This document shows, piece after piece, positions 1-7,424 of a DNA stretch of 64,000 bases. The position numbers and the translations under genes are program-made. Within the stretch, counting starts at the first letter, position 1. Every line of letters begins with the position of its first letter. Under the pieces are notes generated by a model. The model was not told the origin of the DNA. It did no database searches and saw only the letters and a list, made by a program, of their open reading frames with translations. Source of the stretch: Lachnospiraceae bacterium (GTDB lineage: Bacteria; Bacillota; Clostridia; Lachnospirales; Lachnospiraceae); NCBI GenBank assembly GCA_022767285.1, contig JALENY010000010.1:1-64000 (forward strand), in the 5' to 3' direction.

Positions 1-88
1 CATCTGGGACCATGACTATAAAGTAACTTATTAACTATGTGGGTATAAAAGGATGTCCAACAATTCATCCAATACCTGCATCATAAAA

Positions 89-130
89 AATAAGTCTATA
101 GCCTCTTTGAATGAGGTCTATAAACTTATT
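89..130. repeat. Inverted repeat upstream of the first small ORF
   Basis: The arms AATAAGT/ACTTATT and TATAG/CTATA pair across a short loop, giving a long, slightly interrupted stem. It ends just before the ribosome site of the 49-residue ORF and has no T-run, so it is not a typical terminator. It may be a leader hairpin. Its function is unknown. Confidence 0.5.
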
Positions 131-148
131 ATACGAGGAGAGTTACCA

Positions 149-298
149 ATGATTAATTACGAGGAAGAACTGAAAAAATTCCAGCCCAGTCTGGATGTGG
201 ATGACGCAGAAGGTGCCATTTACAGCAGGGACCTGACGGATGTCATTGATATCCTGAAAGAAATGTTAAAAGAGACCAGCACAAATCAGAAGGAATAG
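149..298 (+). CDS. Hypothetical 49-residue acidic protein
   Basis: I do not recognise this protein. It has 49 residues, is acidic and probably helical, with no signal peptide or membrane segment. The start is set at the internal ATG because GAGGAG lies about 8 bases upstream; an in-frame ATG at 53 has no good ribosome site and would add 32 residues without obvious domain character. It ends 9 bases before the TPR protein and so is probably cotranscribed with it. Function unknown. Confidence 0.6.
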   Translation: MINYEEELKKFQPSLDVDDAEGAIYSRDLTDVIDILKEMLKETSTNQKE

Positions 299-307
299 GG
301 TGAGCGC

Positions 308-1846
308 ATGAATTGCATGAATTGTGGAGCTCCGCTTACGGAATCCGCCTATTGCCCGGAATGCGGCTGTGATGTGGTGGTTCAGAAACAGGCCATTGTG
401 CTGTCGGGGCTGTATTACAATCAGGGACTGGAAAAGGCGGAAATCCGGGATTTATCCGGAGCCATTGATCAGTTGAAGAGAAGTCTGAAATTCAACAAAC
501 TGAATGTACCGGCCAGAAATCTTCTGGGTCTGATTTATTTTGAAACCGGTGAAGTGGTTGCTGCCCTCAGCGAATGGGTCATCAGCAAAAACATCCAGCC
601 GGAGGGGAATATTGCTACGGATTACATAAACCGTCTGCAAAAAGACGCCAATAAGCTGGATACCATCAACCAGACAATCAAAAAATACAATCAGGCACTG
701 ATGAATTGCCGTATGGGGCATGAAGATGTTGCCATGATTCAGCTGAAGAAGATCCTGGCTCAGAATCCGAAGCTGATCAAAGGCTATCATCTGCTGGCGC
801 TGCTTCATATTCATAACAAAGAGTATGAAAAAGCCAGAAAAGTACTGAAAAAAGCCATAAAGATTGATAAGACCAACACTACCACTCTGCGCTTTTTGCG
901 TGAAGTGGATGCACAGACAGGTATGGTCACATCCCTTGAACCTCGTTTCAGTATGTGGAGCGGAAAAGCAAGAGCAAATGATGCGGCCCCATCCACAATG
1001 GTATATCAGTCGGACAATGAAGTGGTGGTGCAGCCTACATCCTTTCGGGATACTTCTCTGGGAACAACGCTTCTGACGCTGGGTATGGGCCTGGTGATCG
1101 GGGCTGCTATGGTGTGGTTTTTATTCATGCCTGCGAAAACTCAGAGCATCAACCAGGAGGCAAACAGGAAAATAACAGAGTACAGCAGTACCGCCGCAGC
1201 CCAAAATGCAGAGATTTCCAGACTGGAAGATGAGGTAAATACGTCAAAGGATACGGTGGAAACCGCGAATCAGCAGATCGAGGAGGCGAACCGAAAAGCC
1301 GGCAGTTATGAGAACTTGATCGTTGCTTCAAATGAGTACAACAAAGGTTCTTTTACTACAGCGGCATCGGCTCTGGCCAACGTAGATCCTAGTCTTTTGT
1401 CAGTGGAGGCAAAAGCAGTGTACGACAGCATTTATGAAGATGTGCGTACCACTCTTTTCAGAAAGTTCAAGGAAGACGGTATCAATGCTTTTGATAGTGA
1501 GGACTATGAGAAGGCGATCAACCTGCTAAAGCAGGCATGTGATGCTGCGTCTCAGCCGGATTATGAAGTGATGAACTGTCTGGCTCATGCATATCGCCTG
1601 AGCGGGGATACGGCAGGAAGTGATGAGGCATTTTTAGCGATTATCGAGGCTTTCCCGGGAACCCGAAGAGCGACCAATGCGATGGATTATTTAAGTGAAG
1701 AAGCCAGAGCAGCTTATGAACAGGGAGTGACTCCCGCAGAAAACGGCGATGACGTAACCGCCCCGGATGAAGCGGTTAAACCGGAGGAAACCGGAGATGG
1801 TACCGGGGAAGGATCCGAAGACGGAGATACCGGGTCGGAAGAATAG
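308..1846 (+). CDS. Zinc-ribbon/TPR membrane protein
   Basis: This 512-residue protein starts with a short zinc ribbon (CxxC near residues 3-6 and CPxCGC near 17-22). TPR-like helical repeats cover about residues 35-200. One membrane helix lies near 254-276, followed by a coiled coil (about 280-340) and a second TPR block (about 350-470). The C-terminal tail is acidic and low in complexity. The N-terminal part is probably cytoplasmic and the C-terminal part extracytoplasmic. TPR domains are usually protein-interaction scaffolds; the partner is unknown. It sits directly upstream of the spoIIA operon but is separated from it by two terminator-like hairpins, so a role in sporulation is only suggested by position. 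Confidence 0.75.
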   Translation: MNCMNCGAPLTESAYCPECGCDVVVQKQAIVLSGLYYNQGLEKAEIRDLSGAIDQLKRSLKFNKLNVPARNLLGLIYFETGEVVAALSEWVISKNIQPEGNIATDYINRLQKDANKLDTINQTIKKYNQALMNCRMGHEDVAMIQLKKILAQNPKLIKGYHLLALLHIHNKEYEKARKVLKKAIKIDKTNTTTLRFLREVDAQTGMVTSLEPRFSMWSGKARANDAAPSTMVYQSDNEVVVQPTSFRDTSLGTTLLTLGMGLVIGAAMVWFLFMPAKTQSINQEANRKITEYSSTAAAQNAEISRLEDEVNTSKDTVETANQQIEEANRKAGSYENLIVASNEYNKGSFTTAASALANVDPSLLSVEAKAVYDSIYEDVRTTLFRKFKEDGINAFDSEDYEKAINLLKQACDAASQPDYEVMNCLAHAYRLSGDTAGSDEAFLAIIEAFPGTRRATNAMDYLSEEARAAYEQGVTPAENGDDVTAPDEAVKPEETGDGTGEGSEDGDTGSEE

Positions 1847-1888
1847 AATACCGATTCGATGGGATAATAAAAACACGGAAATAGAAAA

Positions 1889-1951
1889 CAAAAAACTGTC
1901 ACACGAAAGCGAAAATCCGAGAGGGATGGCGCAGAGTGGGGCAGTTTTTTG
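1889..1951 (+). terminator. Terminator-like hairpin after the TPR gene
   Basis: CAAAAAACTG (1889-1898) pairs perfectly with CAGTTTTTTG (1942-1951) around a loop of about 43 bases that contains a smaller ATCC/GGGAT hairpin. The T-run forms the 3' arm. It probably ends the TPR transcript. Confidence 0.55.
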
Positions 1952-2048
1952 TATCATAAGAAAGTGCGTCCTGTGAAACAAAAAAGCTTCGCGTGGATCG
2001 CACTGCAGCGGAGAGGAAATATGTCGGAAAAACAATCCGATGCAGGCG

Positions 2049-2080
2049 GAGAATCCTGCCCGCAGGATTCTCTTTTATTT
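2049..2080 (+). terminator. Strong intrinsic terminator just upstream of spoIIAA
   Basis: GAGAATCCTG and CAGGATTCTC form a perfect 10-bp stem with a CCCG loop, followed by TTTTATTT. Only about 25 bases separate it from the spoIIAA start codon, which leaves no room for a promoter in between. Confidence 0.8.
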
Positions 2081-2105
2081 GATTCGAGGGAAAGAGGGGA
2101 GAAAA

Positions 2106-2432
2106 ATGGAACAGGAGTTTCTGATAAAAGGCAGTTGGCTTATTGTGGCGATGCCGGAGGAGGTGGACCATCATAGCGCGGCTATTTTAAGAAATCGCGT
2201 GGATGCCATTCTGGATCACCAGCCGGTACGGCATGTGGCATTTGATTTTTCGAGGACAACATTCATGGACAGTTCCGGAATCGGTATGATTATGGGACGG
2301 TACCGGAAGGTGATACAGAAAAACGGAGAGGTTCGGGCAATCCATGTGGATGACCGTATCAACCGGATCCTGCAGTTGTCCGGAATCTATAAAATAATTG
2401 AGATCAGTCGCGAAAACAGCGAAGAAAATTAA
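2106..2432 (+). CDS. spoIIAA: Anti-sigma F factor antagonist SpoIIAA
   Basis: This is a STAS-domain protein of 108 residues. In its dephosphorylated form the family binds the SpoIIAB-ADP complex and frees sigma F in the forespore. The motif DSSGIGM, with the phosphorylatable serine, is intact. The start is the ATG after AGAGGGGAG; a longer in-frame version from 2040 would have to begin inside the terminator hairpin. It is followed at 23 bases by spoIIAB and then sigF, the order conserved in endospore formers. Confidence 0.95.
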   Translation: MEQEFLIKGSWLIVAMPEEVDHHSAAILRNRVDAILDHQPVRHVAFDFSRTTFMDSSGIGMIMGRYRKVIQKNGEVRAIHVDDRINRILQLSGIYKIIEISRENSEEN

Positions 2433-2455
2433 AGATGATTGGAAAGGGGATTATT

Positions 2456-2899
2456 ATGGGGAACACCAATGAAATGATGATTGAATTTGACAGCCGCTCC
2501 TGCAATGAGGGGTTTGCCAGAGTGGCGGTTGCGGCTTTTGTGACGCAGCTGAATCCGACGCTGGAGGAGGTGGCTGATATCAAAACAGCCATATCAGAAG
2601 CGATTACGAATTCCATTATCCATGGGTATGAAAATGAAGTGAAAAAAATACGCATCCAGTGCAGCGTCCGTGAAAGGGAATTTTCGGTCTCGGTAATTGA
2701 TTACGGAAAAGGGATCGAGGATATCGAAAAAGCGATGGAACCTTTATTTACAACGAAACCGGAGAAAGATCGGGCAGGAATGGGATTTGCATTTATGGAA
2801 GCTTTTATGGATTCGGTGGAAGTGATTTCCAGTCCGGGACATGGCTGTACGGTTCATATGAAGAAAAAAATAGGTACCGGCATTATACCGTTTATGTAG
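2456..2899 (+). CDS. spoIIAB: Anti-sigma F factor / serine kinase SpoIIAB
   Basis: This 147-residue GHKL-fold kinase binds and holds sigma F and phosphorylates SpoIIAA. The N box (EAITNSIIHGY), the G1 box (DYGKGIED) and the later glycine-rich box (AGMGFAFM) are all visible. The ATG at 2456 is preferred because GGAAAGGGG precedes it at normal spacing; the ATG seven codons upstream has no ribosome site. sigF starts 8 bases downstream, so translation is probably coupled. Confidence 0.95.
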   Translation: MGNTNEMMIEFDSRSCNEGFARVAVAAFVTQLNPTLEEVADIKTAISEAITNSIIHGYENEVKKIRIQCSVREREFSVSVIDYGKGIEDIEKAMEPLFTTKPEKDRAGMGFAFMEAFMDSVEVISSPGHGCTVHMKKKIGTGIIPFM

Positions 2900-2907
2900 G
2901 AGGTTTT

Positions 2908-3621
2908 ATGGAAGATACCCTGGCTCTATTGGAACGCGCACACCAGGGGGATAAAGATGCACGAAATATGCTGGTAGAGGAAAACGTCGGGCTGGTATGG
3001 AGTATCGTCCGGCGTTTTAAAAACAGAGGCGTGGAACTGGAAGACCTGTTTCAGATCGGAAGCATTGGATTGATTAAGGCAATTGATAAATTTGATACGG
3101 AATATGATGTGAAATTTTCTACTTACGCGGTGCCTATGATCATGGGTGAGATCAAGCGTTATCTGCGGGATAATGGCATGATAAAAGTCAGCAGAAGTGT
3201 CCGGGAGCTCTCACTTAAGGTCTATCACACCAGAGAAAGGATGGAAAACCGGTTGGGGCGGGAACCCACCCTTTCCGAAATCGCAGGTGAGTTGGGCGTT
3301 ATGCCGGAAGAAGTTGCTACCGCGGTGGATGCTGCCGCGGAGATAGAATCCCTGTCAAAAGTCATTTATCAGGGTGATGGACATGAAATTGAATTGATCG
3401 ATCGTCTGGAAGAAAAAAAAGACCGGAATGAGGAAGTCCTGAACCAGATGGTACTGGAAAAAGCCATGACTTATCTGGATGATAAAGAGAAAAGGATACT
3501 GGATATGCGGTACTTTCAGGATAAAACGCAGTCGGCCATAGCAAAGGAGCTGGGAATGTCGCAGGTACAGGTGTCCAGAATGGAAAAAAAGATACTGATG
3601 TTTCTGCGGGGGAAAATCTGA
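2908..3621 (+). CDS. sigF: RNA polymerase sigma F factor
   Basis: This is a sporulation sigma factor of the sigma-70 family with 237 residues, the usual length for sigma F. Region 2 carries DLFQIGSIGLIKAIDKF and the region around FSTYAVPMIMGEIKR; region 3 and the C-terminal helix-turn-helix of region 4 (SQVQVSRMEK) are complete. AGGAGG precedes the ATG. It is the third gene of the spoIIA operon. It directs early forespore transcription once released from SpoIIAB. Its stop codon lies in the loop of a strong terminator. Confidence 0.96.
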   Translation: MEDTLALLERAHQGDKDARNMLVEENVGLVWSIVRRFKNRGVELEDLFQIGSIGLIKAIDKFDTEYDVKFSTYAVPMIMGEIKRYLRDNGMIKVSRSVRELSLKVYHTRERMENRLGREPTLSEIAGELGVMPEEVATAVDAAAEIESLSKVIYQGDGHEIELIDRLEEKKDRNEEVLNQMVLEKAMTYLDDKEKRILDMRYFQDKTQSAIAKELGMSQVQVSRMEKKILMFLRGKI

Positions 3622-3642
3622 AATTCCCCCGCATATTTTTTT
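3606..3642 (+). terminator. Intrinsic terminator of the spoIIA operon
   Basis: GCGGGGGAA (3606-3614) pairs with TTCCCCCGC (3624-3632), followed by ATATTTTTTT. The stem overlaps the end of the sigF coding region, and its 3' arm overlaps the -35 element of the next promoter. Confidence 0.85.
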
Positions 3643-3659
3643 GCTTGCGACGCATACTA
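3631..3659 (+). promoter_or_regulatory. Forespore (sigma-G/F type) promoter of the spoVA operon
   Basis: GCATA at 3631-3635 and CATACTA at 3653-3659, with a 17-base spacer, match the known sigma-G consensus (GHATR, spacer 16-18, CATNNTA). It sits between sigF and spoVAA, as expected for spoVA, which is sigma-G dependent in Bacillus. The sequence match is direct; use by sigma G is inference. Confidence 0.75.
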
Positions 3660-3671
3660 TACGCGAGAAAT

Positions 3672-3691
3672 CCGGTTGCAGCAGCAACCGG
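3672..3691 (+). repeat. Perfect 5'-UTR hairpin in the spoVA leader
   Basis: CCGGTTGC and GCAACCGG pair perfectly around an AGCA loop, about 13 bases downstream of the forespore -10 element. It would therefore be near the 5' end of the spoVA mRNA and could protect it from decay. No T-run follows. Confidence 0.55.
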
Positions 3692-3870
3692 ACAGCAATA
3701 CAGCTAAGCCGCAGGTTTCGTCGAAGCATAACAGAAAGAAGATGCTTTGTTGTAATGAAGCAGAAGCGGCAGTATCGGCAGCGGCAGATGAACGAAAACG
3801 CGAAAGACAGTTAAGATGTGAGGATATACAGTAATGGTGGCCGCAAAATAGCGATAGAATGGAGAATTGC

Positions 3871-4035
3871 ATGAAAAGGAAAAAACTTTGCTTATGGATG
3901 ATTCTGCTGGCTGTTGCTCTGGCAGCCGGTGTTTTCTGCTATTATTGTTCTGTTTCAAAAAATCCGGAGGAAATGCAGGGAGGAACGCTGGTATATGAGC
4001 GAAACATTATACATTCAGACCGAACAGAATGTTGA
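3871..4035 (+). CDS. Small single-pass membrane protein overlapping spoVAA
   Basis: This 54-residue ORF has a basic start (MKRKK) and one hydrophobic helix (about residues 7-27) with several cysteines, then a polar tail. It looks like a signal-anchored or secreted peptide. GGAGAATTGC precedes the ATG (GGAG, 6-base spacing). Its last 41 bases overlap the start of spoVAA in another frame, which suggests translational coupling. No family is recognised. It is the first ORF after the forespore promoter. Confidence 0.5.
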   Translation: MKRKKLCLWMILLAVALAAGVFCYYCSVSKNPEEMQGGTLVYERNIIHSDRTEC

Positions 4036-4621
4036 GGTACATGATCCCCATGTATATCTCGGAAATATAGCAAAACTGTCAAGCAGTGATGAGAAAGTTT
4101 TAAGCAGGAACCGGGGCCTTCTGGTTATGAGCATCCCGAAAAACGAGCCAGGCCGTTATGTTGTTTCTATTATGGATATTATCGAAAAAATCCAGAAAAA
4201 AGAGACCAATGTGGATGTGGTGCATATCGGAGAACCCGATTTTATCCTGACTTATGAAAAAGAAAAGCGTCAGCACCGGGCCTGGAGCTGGATAAAAACA
4301 TTTGTGATTAGTATTATTACTTTTTTTGGCGCCGGTTTTTCCATTATGACATTTAATACCGATGTGGACACATCCGGACTGTTTACAAAAGTTTATGAGC
4401 AATTTACCGGGGAACCTTCTGACGGATTCACGGAACTGGAGCTGATGTACTCCATTGGGATTGGCATTGGTGTTGTATTCTTTTTCAACCATTTTGGAAC
4501 CTGGAAGATAACCCAGGATCCCACACCCATGGAAGTACAGATGCGTGTTTATGAAGATGATGTAAATAAAACTGTCATGGAAAAATATGATCGGGAAGGG
4601 AGACACGAAAATGGGGATTAG
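3995..4621 (+). CDS. spoVAA: Stage V sporulation protein AA
   Basis: This 208-residue protein has a soluble N-terminal domain (about 1-95) and two membrane helices (about 103-125 and 148-170), the usual SpoVAA layout. SpoVA proteins move dipicolinic acid into the forespore and out at germination. The start is the ATG after GGGAGG; an in-frame ATG 27 codons upstream would lie within the overlapping small ORF and has no ribosome site. It overlaps spoVAB by 11 bases. Confidence 0.85.
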   Translation: MSETLYIQTEQNVEVHDPHVYLGNIAKLSSSDEKVLSRNRGLLVMSIPKNEPGRYVVSIMDIIEKIQKKETNVDVVHIGEPDFILTYEKEKRQHRAWSWIKTFVISIITFFGAGFSIMTFNTDVDTSGLFTKVYEQFTGEPSDGFTELELMYSIGIGIGVVFFFNHFGTWKITQDPTPMEVQMRVYEDDVNKTVMEKYDREGRHENGD

Positions 4622-5069
4622 TCACTGGCTTGTGGGGATGGTCGGGCTGTTTGGCGGAATTGTCATAGCCAGTGGGCTGGTGGCGCTTCTGATCGGTCTC
4701 AATATTCTCCCGCGGTATGCGGGAATTACCCACACGGCTCATCACATGCTGCTCTATGAGAATTGTGCTATGGCCGGAGCGATTGTGGGCAACCTTTTTA
4801 CTCTGTATGAGTGGAAACTGCCTTTTGGCAGACTGGTGTTTTCGCTTGGCGGCAAGCAGTTTTCGCTGGGCAGTCTGGCAGCCGGGACGTATGGGCTGTT
4901 CGGTGGGATTTTTCTCGGCAGCTGGATTATCGCGCTGACAGAGATTCTGGATATTGTACCGATTATGGCGAGAAGAGCGGGTATGGTAAAAGGGATCGCA
5001 GCACTGATCATCAGCACTGCGTTGGGAAAAGTGCTGTGGTCATTATTATTTTTTTATAAAGGATGGTAG
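4611..5069 (+). CDS. spoVAB: Stage V sporulation protein AB
   Basis: This 152-residue membrane protein has about four hydrophobic segments and a conserved-looking central LYEN motif. It is the second member of the spoVA dipicolinate channel operon. The ATG at 4611 is preferred over 4587 because GGGAAGGGAG lies just upstream. Its start overlaps the end of spoVAA and its end is 2 bases before the spoVAC start, so the three genes are translationally coupled. Confidence 0.88.
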   Translation: MGISHWLVGMVGLFGGIVIASGLVALLIGLNILPRYAGITHTAHHMLLYENCAMAGAIVGNLFTLYEWKLPFGRLVFSLGGKQFSLGSLAAGTYGLFGGIFLGSWIIALTEILDIVPIMARRAGMVKGIAALIISTALGKVLWSLLFFYKGW

Positions 5070-5071
5070 AG

Positions 5072-5527
5072 ATGGATAAAATACAGCAAAAAGAATACGA
5101 AACATATGTAAAAAGTGTGACACCGGTTCACAGCCTGCCGAAAAACATGGCAAAAGCTTTTTTGGTGGGCGGCCTCATCTGTGTGCTGGGGCAGTTTATT
5201 CTGAACGTGGCAAAAAACGCCGGTTTGAATGAGACAGATGCCGCATCCTGGTGTTCCATGATACTGGTTTTGCTCAGTGTACTGTTTACCGGATGGAATA
5301 TCTATCCGCGCCTTGCCAAATTTGGCGGTGCCGGTACACTGGTCCCAATCACTGGGTTTGCTAACTCTGTGGCGGCACCGGCCATTGAGTTCCAGAAAGA
5401 AGGGCAGGTTTTCGGTATCGGCTGCAAGATTTTTACCATCTGTGGTCCAGTAATATTATATGGAATTTTCAGCTCCTGGGTGCTGGGGCTGATCTATTGG
5501 GCCGGAAAGTTGTTTGGCTGGTTTTGA
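5072..5527 (+). CDS. spoVAC: Stage V sporulation protein AC
   Basis: This 151-residue SpoVAC/SpoVAEB-family membrane protein has several membrane helices and the conserved motif GAGTLVPITGFANS in the middle. In Bacillus SpoVAC acts as a mechanosensitive channel for dipicolinic acid release. Its end is close to spoVAD. It shares the PITGF-type motif with SpoVAE below, showing common ancestry. An ATG three codons upstream (5063) is possible but overlaps spoVAB. Confidence 0.92.
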   Translation: MDKIQQKEYETYVKSVTPVHSLPKNMAKAFLVGGLICVLGQFILNVAKNAGLNETDAASWCSMILVLLSVLFTGWNIYPRLAKFGGAGTLVPITGFANSVAAPAIEFQKEGQVFGIGCKIFTICGPVILYGIFSSWVLGLIYWAGKLFGWF

Positions 5528-5533
5528 GGGATG

Positions 5534-5626
5534 ATGACTTTGGAAAGAATCAGAGTGGTCTTATTAGCTGAACCGGAACTTATTGAAAACCAGAGTTTAA
5601 CAGAAAACAGAGAGGTGCGTATATGA
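5534..5626 (+). CDS. Possible 30-residue ORF coupled to spoVAD
   Basis: A short ORF begins after GAGGG following the spoVAC stop and ends in a TGA that overlaps the spoVAD ATG (ATGA arrangement). The peptide is mixed hydrophobic and acidic with no recognised family. It may be only a coupling leader or chance. Evidence is the ribosome site and the overlap only. Confidence 0.25.
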   Translation: MTLERIRVVLLAEPELIENQSLTENREVRI

Positions 5627-6633
5627 GTCAGATGATCGGTGAGCAGAGCGTCTGTTTCGAGAATCCGGTGAGTATTCTCGGAGCAGCGTCAGTTGTGGGT
5701 AAAAAAGAAGGCGAGGGCCCGCTGGGCAGCTATTTTGATATGGTCTGCGACGACCCCATGATGGGATGTAAGTGCTGGGAGGAAGCAGAGAGCACACTTC
5801 AGAAAGAGGCAGCGCAGCTGGCCATGGCCAAGGCGAATCTGGATAAACAGAGAATCCGGATGATTTTTGCAGGGGATTTGCTGGCCCAGTCCATTGCATC
5901 CTCTTTTGGAATCATGGATTTTCGAATCCCGGTGTATGGTCTTTACGGAGCCTGTTCAACCATGGGAGAAGCCATGTCACTGGGGGCTATGGCGGTGGCA
6001 GGCGGCTATGGTGACTGTGTTTTAAGCCTTACTTCCAGTCATTTTGCCAGTGCGGAAAAAGAATTCCGTTTTCCGCTGGCATATGGAAACCAGCGTCCCT
6101 TGTCTGCCTCCTGGACAGTAACAGGAAGCGGGGCCTGCGTTCTTGGAAAGACGGGAGGAAAAGCGGTAATTACCGGGGTGACGGCCGGAAAAATCATTGA
6201 CAACGGGCTGAAAGATTCCATGAACATGGGAGCCTGTATGGCCACAGCGGCCAGCGATACGATTTATCATAATCTCATTGATTTTCAGAGATCCCCTAAA
6301 GACTACGACAAAATCATTACCGGTGATTTGGGCAGTATCGGGCAGAAAATTTTATGGGATATTCTGGGCGAGCGGGGAATTGACATAAGGAATAATCATA
6401 TGGATTGTGGAATTGAGATTTTTGATCAGGAAAAACAGGATACTCACGCCGGCGGAAGCGGCTGCGGCTGCGCGGCCAGCGTATTTGTTTCTTATATTTT
6501 ACCGAAGATTGAAAGCGGGGAGTGGAAACGGGTTCTGTTCGTTCCAACTGGTGCATTGCTGTCAAAAGTCAGTTTTTCAGAAGGAAACAGTGTACCCGGA
6601 ATTGCCCATGGGGTAGTGGTTGATACGAAATAG
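5623..6633 (+). CDS. spoVAD: Stage V sporulation protein AD
   Basis: This 336-residue protein has the normal SpoVAD length. It belongs to the thiolase/ketosynthase-like fold; SpoVAD of Bacillus binds dipicolinic acid and lies at the forespore inner membrane. The motif YGACSTMGE in the first third and the glycine-rich GGSGCGCAASV near the C-terminus are visible. AGAGAGGTGCGT precedes the ATG. A coding-like stretch of about 45 codons continues in the same frame after its TAG. Confidence 0.95.
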   Translation: MSQMIGEQSVCFENPVSILGAASVVGKKEGEGPLGSYFDMVCDDPMMGCKCWEEAESTLQKEAAQLAMAKANLDKQRIRMIFAGDLLAQSIASSFGIMDFRIPVYGLYGACSTMGEAMSLGAMAVAGGYGDCVLSLTSSHFASAEKEFRFPLAYGNQRPLSASWTVTGSGACVLGKTGGKAVITGVTAGKIIDNGLKDSMNMGACMATAASDTIYHNLIDFQRSPKDYDKIITGDLGSIGQKILWDILGERGIDIRNNHMDCGIEIFDQEKQDTHAGGSGCGCAASVFVSYILPKIESGEWKRVLFVPTGALLSKVSFSEGNSVPGIAHGVVVDTK

Positions 6634-6663
6634 CTGACTAGACAGCCGGCGGTAATTGAAGAG

Positions 6664-6774
6664 TTGGATGCATTGCTTCACGATATCAAACAAATGAATC
6701 CGGAACAGCATGAATACTGGACCGGTGTTTCCAATAAATTGAAGGATTTTAAGGCCCTCCGGAAGAGAAAGTAA
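6664..6774 (+). other. Coding-like stretch after the spoVAD stop (possible 36-residue ORF)
   Basis: The spoVAD frame stays open after the TAG up to a TAA at 6772. The translated segment is amphipathic and charged, ending in KALRKRK, and looks like real protein. No ATG with a good ribosome site is present; a TTG at 6664 (GGCGG 11 bases upstream) or the ATG at 6691 could start it. It may be a small gene, a gene remnant or a readthrough extension. No family is recognised. Confidence 0.3.
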
Positions 6775-6882
6775 AGCATTTACGGGGAATTATCGCGAAG
6801 CGTTTCCGGGAGCGGGATTCGAAAATGTGGATTTAATATAGGAAGCAAAATGAATAATCAGAGAAAAAGATCATTATAGAAA

Positions 6883-6911
6883 GAATAAAAAGGATGATTC
6901 GGCACATACTA
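6883..6911 (+). promoter_or_regulatory. Second forespore (sigma-G/F type) promoter, upstream of spoVAE
   Basis: GAATA (6883-6887), a 17-base spacer and CATACTA (6905-6911) again fit the sigma-G consensus. The 350-base gap between spoVAD and spoVAE otherwise holds only the coding-like stretch after spoVAD and AT-rich sequence. This implies that spoVAE has its own forespore promoter. Confidence 0.7.
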
Positions 6912-6986
6912 TGCGAAACAGACATTTTATAAAGATGTTCTGAGAATAGAACAGGATAACACAAGCAAACCGCAAGGAGGAAAATG

Positions 6987-7343
6987 ATGGATTATATCAA
7001 TGCTTTTTGGATCGGAGGACTGATCTGCGCGTTGGTGCAGATCCTGGTGGATCGGACCAAACTGATGCCGGGAAGGATCATGGTACTTCTGGTCTGTCTG
7101 GGTGCACTGCTGGGAGCAGTTGGCCTCTATGAGCCTTTTCAGAAATTTGCCGGGGCCGGAGCCAGTGTTCCCCTGACCGGTTTTGGCAATGTTCTTTGGA
7201 AGGGTGTAAAAAAGGCTGTCGATGAAAATGGATTTATCGGCATTTTCCTGGGTGGCTTTACCTCCAGTGCGGTGGGAATCTCGGCGGCGCTGATTTATTC
7301 CTATCTTGCAAGCTGGATCTTTCAGCCTAAAATGAAACAGTAG
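6987..7343 (+). CDS. spoVAE: Stage V sporulation protein AE
   Basis: This 118-residue membrane protein of the SpoVAC/SpoVAEB family has about three to four membrane helices. The conserved GAGASVPLTGFGN motif (about residues 55-67) matches the equivalent motif in SpoVAC. AGGAGG lies 6 bases before this ATG; an adjacent ATG three bases upstream is also possible. It is the last gene of the spoVA set and is followed by a terminator. No spoVAF/gerA gene follows. Confidence 0.92.
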   Translation: MDYINAFWIGGLICALVQILVDRTKLMPGRIMVLLVCLGALLGAVGLYEPFQKFAGAGASVPLTGFGNVLWKGVKKAVDENGFIGIFLGGFTSSAVGISAALIYSYLASWIFQPKMKQ

Positions 7344-7366
7344 AAAGGACCCGGAGAGGTCCTTTT
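7344..7366 (+). terminator. Intrinsic terminator after spoVAE
   Basis: AAAGGACC and GGTCCTTT form a perfect 8-bp stem with a CGGAGA loop, starting directly after the spoVAE stop codon. The T-run is TTTT. Confidence 0.8.
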
Positions 7367-7395
7367 ACTTTTATAGGGTATTTTGACGGATATTA

Positions 7396-7424
7396 TTTAC
7401 TTTTGCACGTTAAAATGATATAGT
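7396..7424 (+). promoter_or_regulatory. Sigma-A promoter of the phenylacetate-CoA ligase gene
   Basis: TTTACT and TATAGT are separated by 17 bases. The 5' UTR would be about 115 bases and contains a CCCATG/CATGGG inverted repeat. Confidence 0.5.

Noticed and set aside
3755-3814. A 19-residue arginine/glutamine-rich ORF in the spoVA leader
   Set aside because: It has no clear ribosome site and is too short to judge by composition.
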